Part shown: positions 8,682-19,624 of the stretch, piece by piece
Position numbering within the stretch: position 1 is the first letter of the stretch
Layout of the letters: each line of letters begins with the position of its first letter
Source: Grammothele lineata
Lineage: Eukaryota > Basidiomycota > Agaricomycetes > Polyporales > Polyporaceae
Assembly: GCA_002150815.3 (NCBI GenBank)
Contig: NDFF03000087.1
Location: 1 to 38,897 of the forward strand
Length of the DNA stretch: 38,897 nucleotides
Direction: 5' to 3'
The notes under the pieces: generated by a model
Told to the model about the DNA's origin: nothing
The model's input: the letters and a program-made list of their open reading frames with translations, nothing else
The model's database searches: none
Program-made: the position numbers and the translations under genes

Positions 8682-11648
8682 ATGCAGAGGACTTTCCGGT
8701 GGAAGCGGACGAAGTAGCGGTTCTTCTCGACGTCATTGGTGATACCCCCGCTGCCGCGTTTTCGGCTTTCGCGATCCCGGAACGGTCCTCGCCGAGCTCA
8801 ATTTCCTATCTCTACCTTTCCGCCTGCGATATGCCTGAAGTGTCCTCCTTTTTCTCGCCCATCTCCCAAAACACAAAAATCCATGCCGACGACCACGATC
8901 GCGCTCTCCATCCCAAACCTTCCCCTTCTGACTCGCCTCTGCCTCGGTTCGATGATATTTATCCTATAGACCAGAGCCCTGCGACCACGTATACCTTCTC
9001 GAAGGAGCCGAAACCTAAACAAGTCAAAAAGTACAAACCAGTCGCGAAGAAGGTTAAGCCCCTGATCGCCAGCTTGCCGTCGCAGTTTCGCATACAGCGA
9101 CACATCGTCGGCGACCCGCTCGACACGATGCCCACTCTCGATCCCAACCCTCCCCCATTCGTCCCAGCGGGGCGTTATACCCAAGAACGTCGTGATCGCC
9201 TGCGTCGCGACCATGAGCATATTCTCACCCCTGCGGAACTAGACCTCCTTGACGACTTCATGCGGAAGCACAACCTCGCCTTCGCGTGGAATGACTCTGA
9301 ACGCGGTCGCTTCCGCCCCGACTTCTTTCCTCCTATCGAGTTTCCTGTGATTCCCCACACGCCTTGGATACTCAAGAACATCCCCATTCCTCCCGGCTTG
9401 TACAAGCAGGTGTGCGACATCATCAAGCAGAAGATCGACGCGGGCGTCTACGAACCTTCTAACTCCTCGTATCGGTCGCGGTGGTTCTGCGTGCTCAAGA
9501 AGGATGGTTCGAGCCTCCGTCTTGTCCACAGCCTTGAGCCTCTGAACGCGGTGACCATTCAGCACTCGGGCGTTCCCCCAATCCCTGAACACCTTGCCGA
9601 ACAGTTCGCGGGTCGTGCGTGCGGCGCAGCGCTTGATCTCTATGTCGGGTATGACCAGCGCGAGATCGCGGAGTCGTCGCGCGACCTCACCACCTTCCAA
9701 ACTCCCTTCGGCGCCCACCGTCTTGTCATGCTGCCTATGGGGTGGTCGAACTCGGTCCCGATCTTCCACGAAGATGTCACCTTCATTCTGCAACCCGAGA
9801 TACCCCACCTGACGGTCCCTTATGTTGACGACGTCCCTGTGAAAGGACCTAAGGACGACTACCGGCGGCCAGACGGATCCTACGAGACCATTCCAGCTAA
9901 TCCAGGGATTCGCCGCTTCGTCTGGGAACACTTCGCGGGGCTCAATCGAGTCGTTACGCGCATGGAGTACTGTGGGGGTACCTTCTCCGCGAAGCCTGGA
10001 AAGCTGTTCTTGATAGCATACGAGTGGTACGTGATCGGTCATTGGTGCACTCGCGAAGGACGGAAGCCAGGTCGCGACCGTGTCGAAGCCGTCATGAACT
10101 GGGTCAGCTGCCAAGACCTCTCCGAAGTCCGCGCGTTCCTGGGAACCATAGGGGTCGCACGCATCTTCATCAAGAACTTTGCCAAGCGGGCCCACCACCT
10201 GCTCAAGCTTACTCGCAAGGACGCTGTATTCGAGTTCGGTCCAGAACAGGAGTCAGCGATGCAGGATCTCAAGCAGGCTCTTCTCGACTCCCCGGCCCTG
10301 TGCGCGATCGACTACGAGTCTGATTCCCCTGTCATACTAGCGGTTGACACGTCAGTCATCGCGATCGGCTTCCATTTATCCCAAGAGCACGGTACCGACC
10401 CCCCTCGACGATATTACAACCGCTTTGGCTCCATCACGCTGAACGCCCGCGAGTCGCGGTTCTCTCAACCCAAGCTGGAGCTCTATGGGTTGTACAGGTC
10501 GCTTGCCGCGCTACGGCTATACCTGATCGGTGTTCGACGGCTCGTCGTAGAGACGGACGCTAGCTACATTCGAGGAATGTTGCAGAACCCCGACATACAC
10601 CCTGGCGCCTCGGTCAACCGGTGGATTATGTCCATCCTCATGTTCCATTTCACCCTCGTGCACATCCCCGGAAAGTCTCATTCGCCGGATGGCCTCTCGC
10701 GGCGCAACCCGCAGCCTGGAGATGCCGACCGCGGTGAAGAAGTGGAGGAGTTTGGCGACTGGGTGGATATGATGCACGGCTTCTTGCACCTCGTCAACGC
10801 ACCGCCGACCCTTGCAGACGCTCCTCTACGCGGCCTGGGCCAAGCCGTGGACGTAGCGGAGGCTCCGGGGATAGTTTCCACCTTCTTTAAGCAGACGAAC
10901 GGTACCGCCGCGAGGCTGCCACGTATCGAGCCCCCTCCCTACGAGTCCTTCCCGCGCACCCCGCGGGCTGTCGAGGCAGAACAGAAGCTGGGAATAGTCA
11001 GGACCTGGCTTCGTGATCCCCTTCAGCGTCCCTCCGGCATGAGCGACCGCGCCTATCAAGCCTTCATGAAGTTCGCGTTGCAGTTTTTCGTCGACAAGAG
11101 CGATCAACTCTGGAAGTGGAGCGAAGACGGCCAACACAAGCGTGTCCTCGAGCCCGCAACACGCCCGCGAGCGCTCGTCGAGTTTCATGACTATATCGGC
11201 CATCGGGGTCAGTTCGCGACTCGTGCCTTCGTTTGCGACCGATTCTGGTGGCCGGACATCCGTCGCGACGTTGCATGGTACGTCAAAACGTGCCATGAGT
11301 GTCAAGTACGCCAGACTACTCGCGTGGTCATACCGCCGACAGTTCCCCTGCCCTCGTCGCCCATGGCCCGTGTTCACGTCGACTCGATGGTCATGCCCAA
11401 CGGTTGGCACATCCTTCACGGTTGCTGCGCATGCACCTCCTGGGGCGAGGGTCGCGCGGTACAGAACGAGACGGCAAAAGTCATCGGGGACTGGATCTAT
11501 CAAGAATTCCTCTGTCGATGGGGCGCGCTCAGCGAGATCGTCTCTGACAATGGTTCCCCATGGGTCGCGGCGCTCGAGCACATTGCGGAGACCTACCACA
11601 TCACCCACATTCGCATCTCTGGTTACAACTCGCGCGCGAACGGGATTG

Positions 11649-11656
11649 TCGAGGGG
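11649..11656. repeat. hAT target-site duplication TCGAGGGG (left)
   Basis: An exact 8-bp copy occurs at 18392-18399. Eight bp is the standard hAT duplication length. The duplicated block includes the integrase catalytic Glu codon GAG. Confidence 0.95.
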
Positions 11657-11671
11657 TAAGGCTGAGCACGG
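11657..11671 (+). repeat. hAT left terminal inverted repeat
   Basis: TAAGGCTGAGCACGG, the exact reverse complement of 18377-18391. Its leading TAA creates the premature stop of pol. Confidence 0.93.
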
Positions 11672-11850
11672 ATCGACCTACAGGTTATCCGGAGCCGGAC
11701 CTACAGGTCAAGTCGTGCCCAAGCCCTCAACCTAGATCCGTGCGGGTCGGATCCGGCAAAGGAGCTGTATCCGGAGACCCGGATCCGTGCCGCACAGGTT
11801 GAGCCGGAAGAGATCCGTATCCGGGGATCTAGATCCGTAAGGACCCGTAG
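11672..11850. repeat. hAT left subterminal repeat cluster
   Basis: Many short motifs in both orientations: GATCCGT (several copies), ATCCGG (several copies) and ACCTACAGG (twice). Such clusters serve as transposase binding sites in hAT elements. A related cluster lies at about 18270-18376, with ACCGGA, GTGACC and GGGTGCAGGTC-type motifs. Confidence 0.7.
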
Positions 11851-12002
11851 GTAGAGCCGTACACCTGTTTACACAACAGATCGGGCACACTGGACATAGT
11901 AGATGACGAGAAACCACTTGTATTATGCATGTATACTAATTTAGAAGTAAAGTAGCGTCGAAAGTGACCACCCTGCGAGACCTCCAAGAGAATCGAGCTG
12001 TA

Positions 12003-15000
12003 CTAATCATCACTACTATGCTCAGCCTCCTCCGCATCAACATCTATGACCTCGTTCTCCTTGGCCTTGCCCTTCGCGGTGCGTTGCCTATCACTCAGCT
12101 CCCGGATCAGATTAACTACGTCCGTCTCAGGCACGAGCGCGGGGATAGAGGCCCAGGAGCCTAAAAGCGTGCTCGCGCGAACGGACGCGTCACTAAGCGA
12201 GTGACGGAGCCGCGAAACGGTCAGGCGTCCGCGCGAAAATGCGCGTTCAGCCTCGACGGATGTTGCTAATCCATGCAACCGAATCAGACTGAGACGCACG
12301 CCGCCAGGTTAAACTCCAAAGACGTACCAGGGACTGATAAAAAATCGAGTGCCATGCGCGCGAGTGCACCATCGCCAGTCTCGCTGGCAAGGAACGCGCC
12401 CCAATAGGCAAGGGGATCCTTGATGTTCGGAAGGGGTGGCGCACCCAGGTACGCTTCGAGCGCGTCAAAGGCCGCAGCGGCATGATGAGCGCGAGACAAG
12501 CTCTCGAACAGCGCGCGCGTTGCCTGCGGCGAGGGGAACGGAGTATGAAGTCAGTGAATAGCATAAGGCTGCACATCCGAAGAGGTACATACCGCATTAG
12601 TGCTGGCCTGCGCGCTCATGCGACCGGTCCCGGGACCGTTCTTGCGCTTCGGCACAGGGTGCTGGCGGGGCTCGCGAGGTGCAGGCGGGATCGCGGGCTT
12701 ATAGTGGGAGGTCCAGGTCTCGCGCACGAGATGCAACGCCTCGTCGATCCACTCCTCAGGCCAATCTTGGTCGCGGAAGTACTGGGTCTTCAACCCCGGG
12801 TGTAACACTAACACAAGGTTCGACTTCAGCCACATGCGCGAAGAATTTCAAGAGTACTTACCCATAGCAACACGAAAAATGATAGTTTCGTCAGTGCGCG
12901 AGTAATACTTGTCGAGTATCTTGCGACCGCGTTTGGCTGCCTCGCGAACCATGGGGCTAAGCGTTTCGTCTCGGCGGAAATCGTCGACATGGCGCGTGAG
13001 AACGTCCATGTAGGGGATTACGTCGTGGACGAGCGCGCGCGAGCTGGCGGAGACGGCCTTCGTCGCGAACAGAAAAGGCTGTAAGATTCTCGAATTAGAC
13101 AGTAAGGGCGCGTGCACAAAGGTATTACTCTACATCGAGAAGACGGTGTAACTCCTCCACAACCTTCCACTCCTCATTGCTCAGGAGGAAGCGGCGGAGG
13201 CGCATCCCGCGGTCCTTCGTCTTGTTGAACTGCGGAGTCTTGCAGAGGTCCGTGAGGACGTTGCGCATGTCGAGCGCGCGCTCAAGGACTTCCGTGACGG
13301 TGTTCCAGCGGGTCCTGACGGCACGCACGAGGGTTTCGGAGTTGAGGTCGGCATCACCCGCGAGTTGCGCGAGTTCCTCACGAATTTGCGGGCTATGCCA
13401 AACCTTGGTGGAAAGGCGTATGATCTGGGCAGACGTCAGCGAGGGGTGCAGGGAAAGGGCCACAGTACGTACCTTCTCCACTGCAAGCATTCCGATCTTG
13501 ATCTCTTCTTGCGACAAGGGGATCATCGCGTCCATGTCGTCGTCCTCCTCCGCGGCGAGGGCGGCAATGAGAGCAGCATCGGCCGCCTCGCGGTCGATGT
13601 CGACATCGATGTCGTCCTCGTCGTCGTCGCCTTCTCCCTCGAGTCGCCCGTCCGCGAGTTCGGCCAGCTGGCGCGCGGTCTCTGCACGTTCGCGAGCCTC
13701 GGGATCGGAACCCTCATCCAAGTCGTCGTCCTCCGCAGCGGGAACTTCGTCCGCATTGGCTGCGTCGCCAGTCTTCTTAGATTTCTTGGGAGTGAATCGC
13801 GATAGAATAGCCTGAGAAAGAAGTACATCAACGACGTGTAGAGCAGGATAAACACAGTGAGAACTTACCTTGACAACCAGATTCAACACATGGCCGAAGC
13901 ATCGTACTCGCGCCTCCATCCCACGGATCTCGGGCACAAGCACATGCAATTCCTTCATCATTACATCGTTGCTGTCGGCGTTGTCGCTAGTGACGCCGAG
14001 GATCTGTACGAAAGTGAGCACCAAGGCATTACATCGAGACGATCCTAAAAATAACGCACCTTCTTTTCGAGACCGTATTCCTTAAGAGATTCGACAAGCT
14101 CCGCGGCGAGGTACTTGCCAGTATGGGAACCTTTGAGCCTACGTGGTAACTGAGAGTCAGCAATATGATTAACACGAGAGAGTCGTCAGCTTACCTGACG
14201 AAGTCGAGGATGATGTGCTGCAACTGGGTGCCATCAAACCAGTGCGCGGTGATCCCCAGGAACGAAAAAACGTTCGGACTGGTCCAGCCGTCCACGCAAA
14301 GGTGTACGCGCCCGGGATACTCCTGAAACCACGCGCACGTCAGTGAATCCGCGCGTCGCGAAAGGAAAGATGAGAACTGTCGTACCTGGAACATAGTGAT
14401 CACGCGCGCTTTCGAAAACTCCAAGATGGACTGGATGTCCTGTGAAACCGTATGGCGCGAGGGAATCTTGACCTTCGAATACAGCATGACCATGATTTGT
14501 TGAAGCTCAGGGTCCTCGACGATGACGTAGGGGCGGTGACGGCGCGCGCACCACAGCGCGATGAGGTAGCGCAACCGGGCGGGCGAGTACGTGACGCCGG
14601 CCGCGAACGTCTCAATGAGCTGGACTTCGGCCGAGTCCGCTGGCTCACACGTGTTGCGATGGCGGCCCAGATTCCCGGTGGAATCCTCGTAGTCCGCGCG
14701 GTCGACGAACTTCGACGGGTGCCTGTATGAAGAAGAGTCAGCAATGGAGAAGCGGTAAAGAATAAGAGACGACTGACACTTTGCAGCAGAAGCGATGAAC
14801 CACCGCGCCATCTTTGACGAACACGATCTCGGGAAAGAGAAAGTGTTCGTACACTTTCGAACGCCAGGTGCTCGAAAGCGCATCTAAAAATCATGTAAGT
14901 CAAAACGAACGTTGTATGGCGTAGATAGAAATTGCTTACCCAGGATCTCCTCCGGGGTTTTACCGTTGTACTTCTCGAGGAAACGAGCCCGCTTCTGCGC

Positions 15001-15225
15001 CGCGGTAGGGCGCGCGCGACCTGCAGAGCGAACCCGTTTGGCGACGGCCTGAACGCCATCGGCGATAGCCTCGTCTTCGCTGGGGGCTTCGTCGTTGGGC
15101 TGGGCCTCGACATCGGCATCGACATCCGAGTCGGTGGAGTCGCCGACACGGGTGCGTTTGGCGGCGGCGTCGCCGCTACCAACGGTGCTCGCGCGCGCAC
15201 GCTTGGCCACTGTGGAGGTAGACAT
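12003..15225 (-). CDS. hAT-family transposase, 11 exons
   Basis: Cut-and-paste transposase acting in the nucleus. My model: 15225-14940, 14883-14778, 14722-14386, 14322-14195, 14138-14060, 14003-13869, 13811-13134, 13078-12862, 12807-12593, 12523-12328, 12265-12003. These join in frame (2,640 nt, 879 residues) with GT-AG borders. Order: acidic/basic N-terminus; BED-like finger with CC near 128-129 and HRNTC near 150; first catalytic Asp in VDGWTS (~254); second in TSDNADSND (~319), followed by a CFGHVLNLVVK motif; a long acidic insert in exon 7; RTRWN; LLDPF..AT; and the C-terminal dimerisation block ATSVEAERAFSRGRLTVSRL. I did not pin the catalytic Glu. The C-terminus has a SUMO-interaction-like VIDVDAEE. 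Some splice choices, especially in exons 5, 9 and 11, rest on frame and motif continuity. Confidence 0.88.
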
Positions 15226-16704
15226 CGAGTGAGACGGTGACGATCAGAACGATATGCAAAAGGAGAGGGGGTTGCACGTACCTTGCCTCGTTCGGACGGC
15301 CAGCATATATACGCCTCAATGGTAGGCGCTTCACACTGGGCGGCCGCGAGCGTAGGGACTTGAAGGATGTCTTGACTCTGGTGCATGGGCGGCGGACGTA
15401 CGCGGCGCAGGGATGCGCGAGCGAGCCGGGCCACCTGAACGCCATGTCGCCGCTGTCCCGTCCGTCGCGCTAGGAAGGCCGACGGAAAGCTCCACCCAAG
15501 CGAATGACACGCATAGCGGCCAGGCGTGAAGTTTGAGCCTGTCTCGAGGGGAGTCGTTCCGAAGTCTGTGAAAGGTTGAGTCCGTCAGGGTCCACGGAGA
15601 CAATCGCGTGTAGATCTCACCTTCCAACGCACAGACTGGGCTCCAGTGATGTGGTACAGGAGCGTTTGGCTGAATACCTACGCGCATGGATGTACCTGCG
15701 TCAGACTCTGAGACCACCGCGATCGAATTACTGACGTACCTCCTGCTGACGACGCAGCTAATTGGGGTTGTTGCGAGGGTCAGGAGGCCGACGCCCATCA
15801 CTGAGGGCAGGTTTCGTCGGCATCGCGGGACGGGTTCGGGCATCGGTGTCGGGTTGGTGTCGGGATCGCGGATCGTCCGGATGACGGCCGCCGTGACGGT
15901 CGCGATCGACTAGTCTGCGCACGGCGGGGAGAGCCAAACCTGAGGAAAAACATCGAGACGTTAGCGTGCATAGATGCGCTAGTAGAGGAGATCATACCTC
16001 AATCGCCTGGCATAGCCGTTCATGCGGGCGAGGCGGTATGAGGGCGGAGTGAAGAGAGAGTCGCCCCAACTCAGCTCGAGCGCCAATTTCAGCACTCAAC
16101 ATCCCACGCCGTGCACGGACCACGAGCGCCAAGCGCTCACGTGGCACGTTCTAGGACACGAAGTGTTCTATGTGCTGTCCGACGTACCTCAACTCGTCCT
16201 CTCTCCTCTGTAGATCACCCCTCATGAAGAGCGACTCGAATGCCTTCAATACAGCGGTTGCCAAATCTGGTACGTCACGCGGTATGCGATGCAGCGGCTG
16301 ATTGGGCGCGGCCAACGGTTGCTGGCGTCGCCTACGGGTGAGTTGCTTATCCGCCCGCGTAACCAGTGTTGAGCAAACTCCGCAACCCCAACTAACCCCG
16401 TCGCGCGATGCGCAATTTCATCCAGGCCCTGGGTGACGAAGAGTCTCGATCAACAGCCGAAGCGCAGATTTCGGAGACGATGCGGCAAGGTGAGTCTTAC
16501 TGCATTTTGTGCGATCAAGGGTGGCTAGCTCTTAGAACGATTGCAGGTTATGCGAAGGCACATGCGCATGGCGGGCGACGGAGCCTGGAGGCCGATCCGT
16601 CAGAGAGCATCCCACAAAGTACGTTGCGCACTCTCCCCCCACCGCCCCATTCCTCCTCTTCGTAACTTCTCGCTCACATCAGCGCTCTCACACGCCGAAC
16701 GACA
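15226..16704. promoter_or_regulatory. Central region between the two divergent hAT genes
   Basis: About 1.5 kb between the transposase ATG and the proposed start of the second gene. It should contain both promoters. No clear TATA box is seen. Splice-like signals with short open segments occur on the plus strand at 16408-16491 and 16549-16620, so the second gene may have further 5' exons here, but I could not find a frame-consistent join. Confidence 0.45.
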
Positions 16705-17905
16705 ATGCTCCCTGCTTTTCGCCCTGCCCCACGTCCTCTCCCTCCGCCGCCGGCTGGCGAGTACGACGCGGGCTTCGCAAATATTTATCTGCGCACGGAC
16801 AGCTGGATCAACCGCGACGGTACTGTCTGCGTGTTCGTCACGCTCACCATTGACGGCCCTGATTCCTCTCTTACGGTAAGCCTCCTGCTCTCTCTCTTGC
16901 CTTACCACTTACTGATACATCATCGCTTTAGCTCTTGTTACCGACCATGGGTCCCGACAGTCTCAGCGAGGCCACTTGCAATCAGTGGATCGCTGCCGTT
17001 CAAGGACCCGACGTCACCCGAACGGGCATTAGTGACGACCAGCGAGAGATGGTAATCCATCTCTTGCTCGCTTTCCGCGCATACAGCCAGACCCGCGACG
17101 ACGTCAACCCCGATGGGTACTACGGCATGGTTGGCGAGCTGGTTGTGCTCGCGATGTCCTGCCAACCACACGAGCGCGCTGACGATCAACTTGCGGAGTG
17201 GTTGTCGGAAGTCGCATATGGCGCGCTCCCTGCTGTAAGTCCTGCAAATGCTATATCGCTTCCCCTCGACGTTCTAACTTCTTTCAGAGCGTCTTTTCTC
17301 CCGAAGACATCCCGCCCGCATGCGTTCCGGATAGCCAGCTACCCGGGGACCCCTTGCGTCCGTGCCGCCGCGAGGCGCCGTCGACCGCTGGCCAAGCCGT
17401 GCCCACCTTCCCCCAGCGCTTCGTGTTTCAAGCGCGTCGCAACGCGTTCGCTCCGTCGAAGAAGCTGGTCAATGACCTACTTCGTGTAGCCGTTGCAGCA
17501 GAGGCTAGCCGCCAGCCTGCGACCGCCCTCGCCTCGGGTGAGAGTCTCGACAACACCGCGCGCATGGACACCCCGCGCGCTCCCCCCTCCCAGCGTACTA
17601 GCGCTGCCGCCGAGCATGCGGCCGATGTACGCGCTTTCGCGACCGACAACGCGGACTCCGGGATCGCGGGCCTAGGGCGCGACTGTATCGCGCATCGTCT
17701 CGAAGTCGCGTATCGCGGCAGTCTCGCGGACAGCGTCGATGTGCCCGGTAGTACACCTGTCGAGCGCGCCGTGTCTAGTGACGGCGCCAGTGTGGATCCC
17801 GATGAGTGGGAATACTTATCTGATGGGTCAATGCCGTCCCTCGAGACGGTTGCCTCTGACTCTGATGAGGAGTGGTTGGAGTCTGCTAGTGACTCGGATG
17901 AGTAG
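16705..17905 (+). CDS. Second gene of the hAT element, unknown function
   Basis: Three exons, 16705-16875, 16932-17234 and 17288-17905, have GT-AG introns and join in frame to 363 residues ending at TAG. The N-terminus is Pro-rich. A folded-looking domain follows (GFANIYLRTDSWINRDGT through AEWLSEVAYGALPA). The C-terminal third is low-complexity with a strongly acidic Ser/Asp/Glu tail. I recognise no domain. Its position and outward direction, mirroring the transposase, suggest that it belongs to the element, perhaps as an accessory or regulatory protein; that is inference. The start could lie further upstream. Confidence 0.6.
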
Positions 17906-18376
17906 TATCGCGTACATAGGGACTAGTAGCTACTGTCTTCTAGTTTACTGATACAATCTATAGAACTCTATCGATTCTGCTATAATCTATGTGCCCCGAG
18001 ACTTGATTTCGCTTTTGAAAGGCTTGGTGCGCATCAATCGACTCAGGTCCTCAAGGTGTAACTGTGACAGCACAGAAGCGCCGAGTGACATACTTGATAG
18101 GGTAGAATGTGACGGGTGTTTGTCGGGCAAGGCAGACTGGCAATGGCACTTGGGGGGCTATAACTTTGGTGTGACCTACAGCAATGTGATTGGCATGAGA
18201 TTCCCTCTGCTCTGCCATGTGTTCGTAGTAATGACCTGTCACGGCTCCTGCATATGGCAAGGGTGTGACCTGGACCCGAGGGTGACCCGGTGTGCAGGTA
18301 ATCCGAACCGGACGGATCGTGACCTGCAGGTCACGGGTGCAGGTCGAAACGGGTCGAACCGGACTTAGATCCGCAC
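17906..18376. other. hAT right-end non-coding DNA with subterminal repeats
   Basis: 3' flank of the second gene. From about 18230 to 18376, repeated GTGACC, ACCGGA, GATCCG and GGGTGCAGGTC-like motifs form the right subterminal cluster. No other gene is visible. Confidence 0.6.
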
Positions 18377-18391
18377 CCGTGCTCAGCCTTA
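18377..18391 (-). repeat. hAT right terminal inverted repeat
   Basis: CCGTGCTCAGCCTTA, exact inverse of the left end, followed directly by the second TCGAGGGG duplication (18392-18399). Confidence 0.93.
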
Positions 18392-19098
18392 TCGAGGGGC
18401 CCCACTTCCACATCCGCGAGGCACTCATCAAATCCTGTGAAGGAGACGCGTCGAAGTGGCTTTCGCGAGTATATGCAGTATTCTGGGCTGATCGCGTTAC
18501 TGTTCGACGGCGAATGGGCTGTTCGCCCTACTTTGCCGTGACTGGCTCTCATCCTATCCTCCCGTTTGATCTTGTAGAGGCGACCTACCTCTCCCCACCG
18601 CCGGACTCCTTGCTATCAAGCGCACAGCTCATCGCGAGGCGTGCAGAGGCCCTGACGACGCGCAATAAGTTCATTCGCGAGCTTCGGGAGGACCTGTACA
18701 AAGAGCGCCTGGAGCAAGCACGCGTCTTCGAGGAGAACCATGCGTCTCAAGTACGCGACTACAACTTCAAGCGAGGGACGCTGGTCCTGATGAGGAACAC
18801 GGCGGTGGAGAAGTCACTAGATCGGAAGACACGACCGCGCTACCTGGGTCCTCTCTTCGTGGTCGCGCGTAACCGCGGCGGCGCCCACATACTTGCAGAA
18901 CTTGACGGTGCAGTCTTTGACCGACCAATCGCCGCGTACCGAGTAGTGCCTTACTTCCCCCGCCGCATAACGTCCCTACCCCTCCAGGACGACGACCTCG
19001 ACGTACCCCCGGAGCGTATTGAACAGCTAGCTGCAAGTGCTGATCATGGTGACGATGATGTCGAAAGTGCGCTCGCGACGGAACGTGAGGCGCTGTGA
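18392..19098 (+). pseudogene. pol: Pol, 3' part (integrase C-terminal region)
   Basis: Continues the integrase reading frame from IVEG into PHFHIREALIKSCEGD, ending at TGA (19096-19098). It contains the end of the catalytic core, a helical stretch rich in Arg/Glu, and a GPY/F-like module (YLGPLFVVAR at about 18841-18870, then PIAAYRVVPYF). The tail is acidic, with no chromodomain motif. Separated from its start by the hAT, it now has no start of its own. Confidence 0.9.
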
Positions 19099-19256
19099 CG
19101 GACCTTCCTTTCCCAATTCACTAGCATTATGCATTACACATTTCACTCCGTCTACATTCCCTTTGTACCCCTTCACGTCCGATACCCCCTTGCCGTTTTG
19201 ATGCACGACTTCTCTACGCGCTTCGCGTGCGACTGAGGACAGTCGAGAGTTCAGTT

Positions 19257-19266
19257 GGGGGGAGGA
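19257..19266 (+). promoter_or_regulatory. First (internal) polypurine tract
   Basis: GGGGGGAGGA preceded by TTCAGTT and followed by TGACGT, the same bases that open the LTR. About 45 bp here match the context of the PPT at 24001: GAGGAC-GTC-GA--TCAGTTGGGGGGAG--ATGACGT. It lies 160 bp after the pol stop, where a PPT would normally abut the 3' LTR. Confidence 0.75.
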
Positions 19267-19624
19267 TGACGTATTCTACTATAGTTCCTACATCCAGTTC
19301 TCGCTTTATGATCATCCCCTTCTTAGTTACATGGCCTAGTCGTCACACAATGCCTGCACTTTCAATCCACGCGCTCGAGGCGATCGTTTTCGAGACACAA
19401 GACGCACAGTGTTCTCAGAATACACGGTCGCGAAGTCACAATTCACTACATAGGCATTTGTTCCCACCCTCGGACCGCCAGTGCAAGCACTATACAGGAC
19501 ATGAGCACACATACACATTCGTTTCTCGCACATTATCATACACTCGTTCGCGTCGCTACTAACAGTATTCTCAGTCCAAGGCCTCCAGCGAACGCGCGAC
19601 CGCGCCGCGAATCCATAACCGTGG

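Larger units (their letters stand above)
8672..11659 (+). pseudogene. pol: Pol, 5' part (RT, RNase H, integrase core), cut by hAT
   Basis: Entered by -1 frameshift from gag-pro; the frame has no ATG near its start and the region around 8660-8700 is open. Reverse transcriptase: the LDLYVGYDQ region and YVDD at 9821-9832. RNase H: catalytic D (10346-10348), E (10478-10480) and D (10556-10558), then an IPG.SHSPDGLSRR tail. Integrase: an HHCC zinc module in about 11185-11310, then D (11381-11383), D (11546-11548) and E (11651-11653), with 34 residues between the last two. The hAT insertion follows two codons later, and its first three bases, TAA, end the ORF. Without the insert, pol continues in frame at 18392. 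The frame shows no other lesion, so it was functional until the hAT arrived. Confidence 0.92.
11657..18391. mobile_element. hAT DNA transposon, 6,735 bp, nested in pol
   Basis: 15-bp terminal inverted repeats (TAAGGCTGAGCACGG), 8-bp target duplication, subterminal repeat clusters at both ends, and two divergent genes: the transposase on the minus strand (12003-15225) and an unknown gene on the plus strand (about 16705-17905). Each gene points outward, leaving a ~1.5-kb central promoter region. At 6.7 kb it is large for a hAT. Ends, duplication and transposase all look intact, so it may be autonomous. Confidence 0.95.

Noticed and set aside
9239..10198. 319-codon minus-strand frame inside pol
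   Set aside because: Shadow of the reverse transcriptase region, which carries all the recognised motifs on the plus strand.
10826..11608. 260-codon minus-strand frame inside integrase
   Set aside because: Shadow of integrase; no independent evidence.
13177..13815. Long plus-strand frame, Ser/Arg-rich
   Set aside because: It is the antisense shadow of transposase exon 7; the acidic repeats of that exon read as Ser/Arg on the other strand.
14400..15434. 344-codon minus-strand frame overlapping the transposase
   Set aside because: Wrong frame of transposase exons 1-3 and introns; the spliced frame has the hAT motifs.
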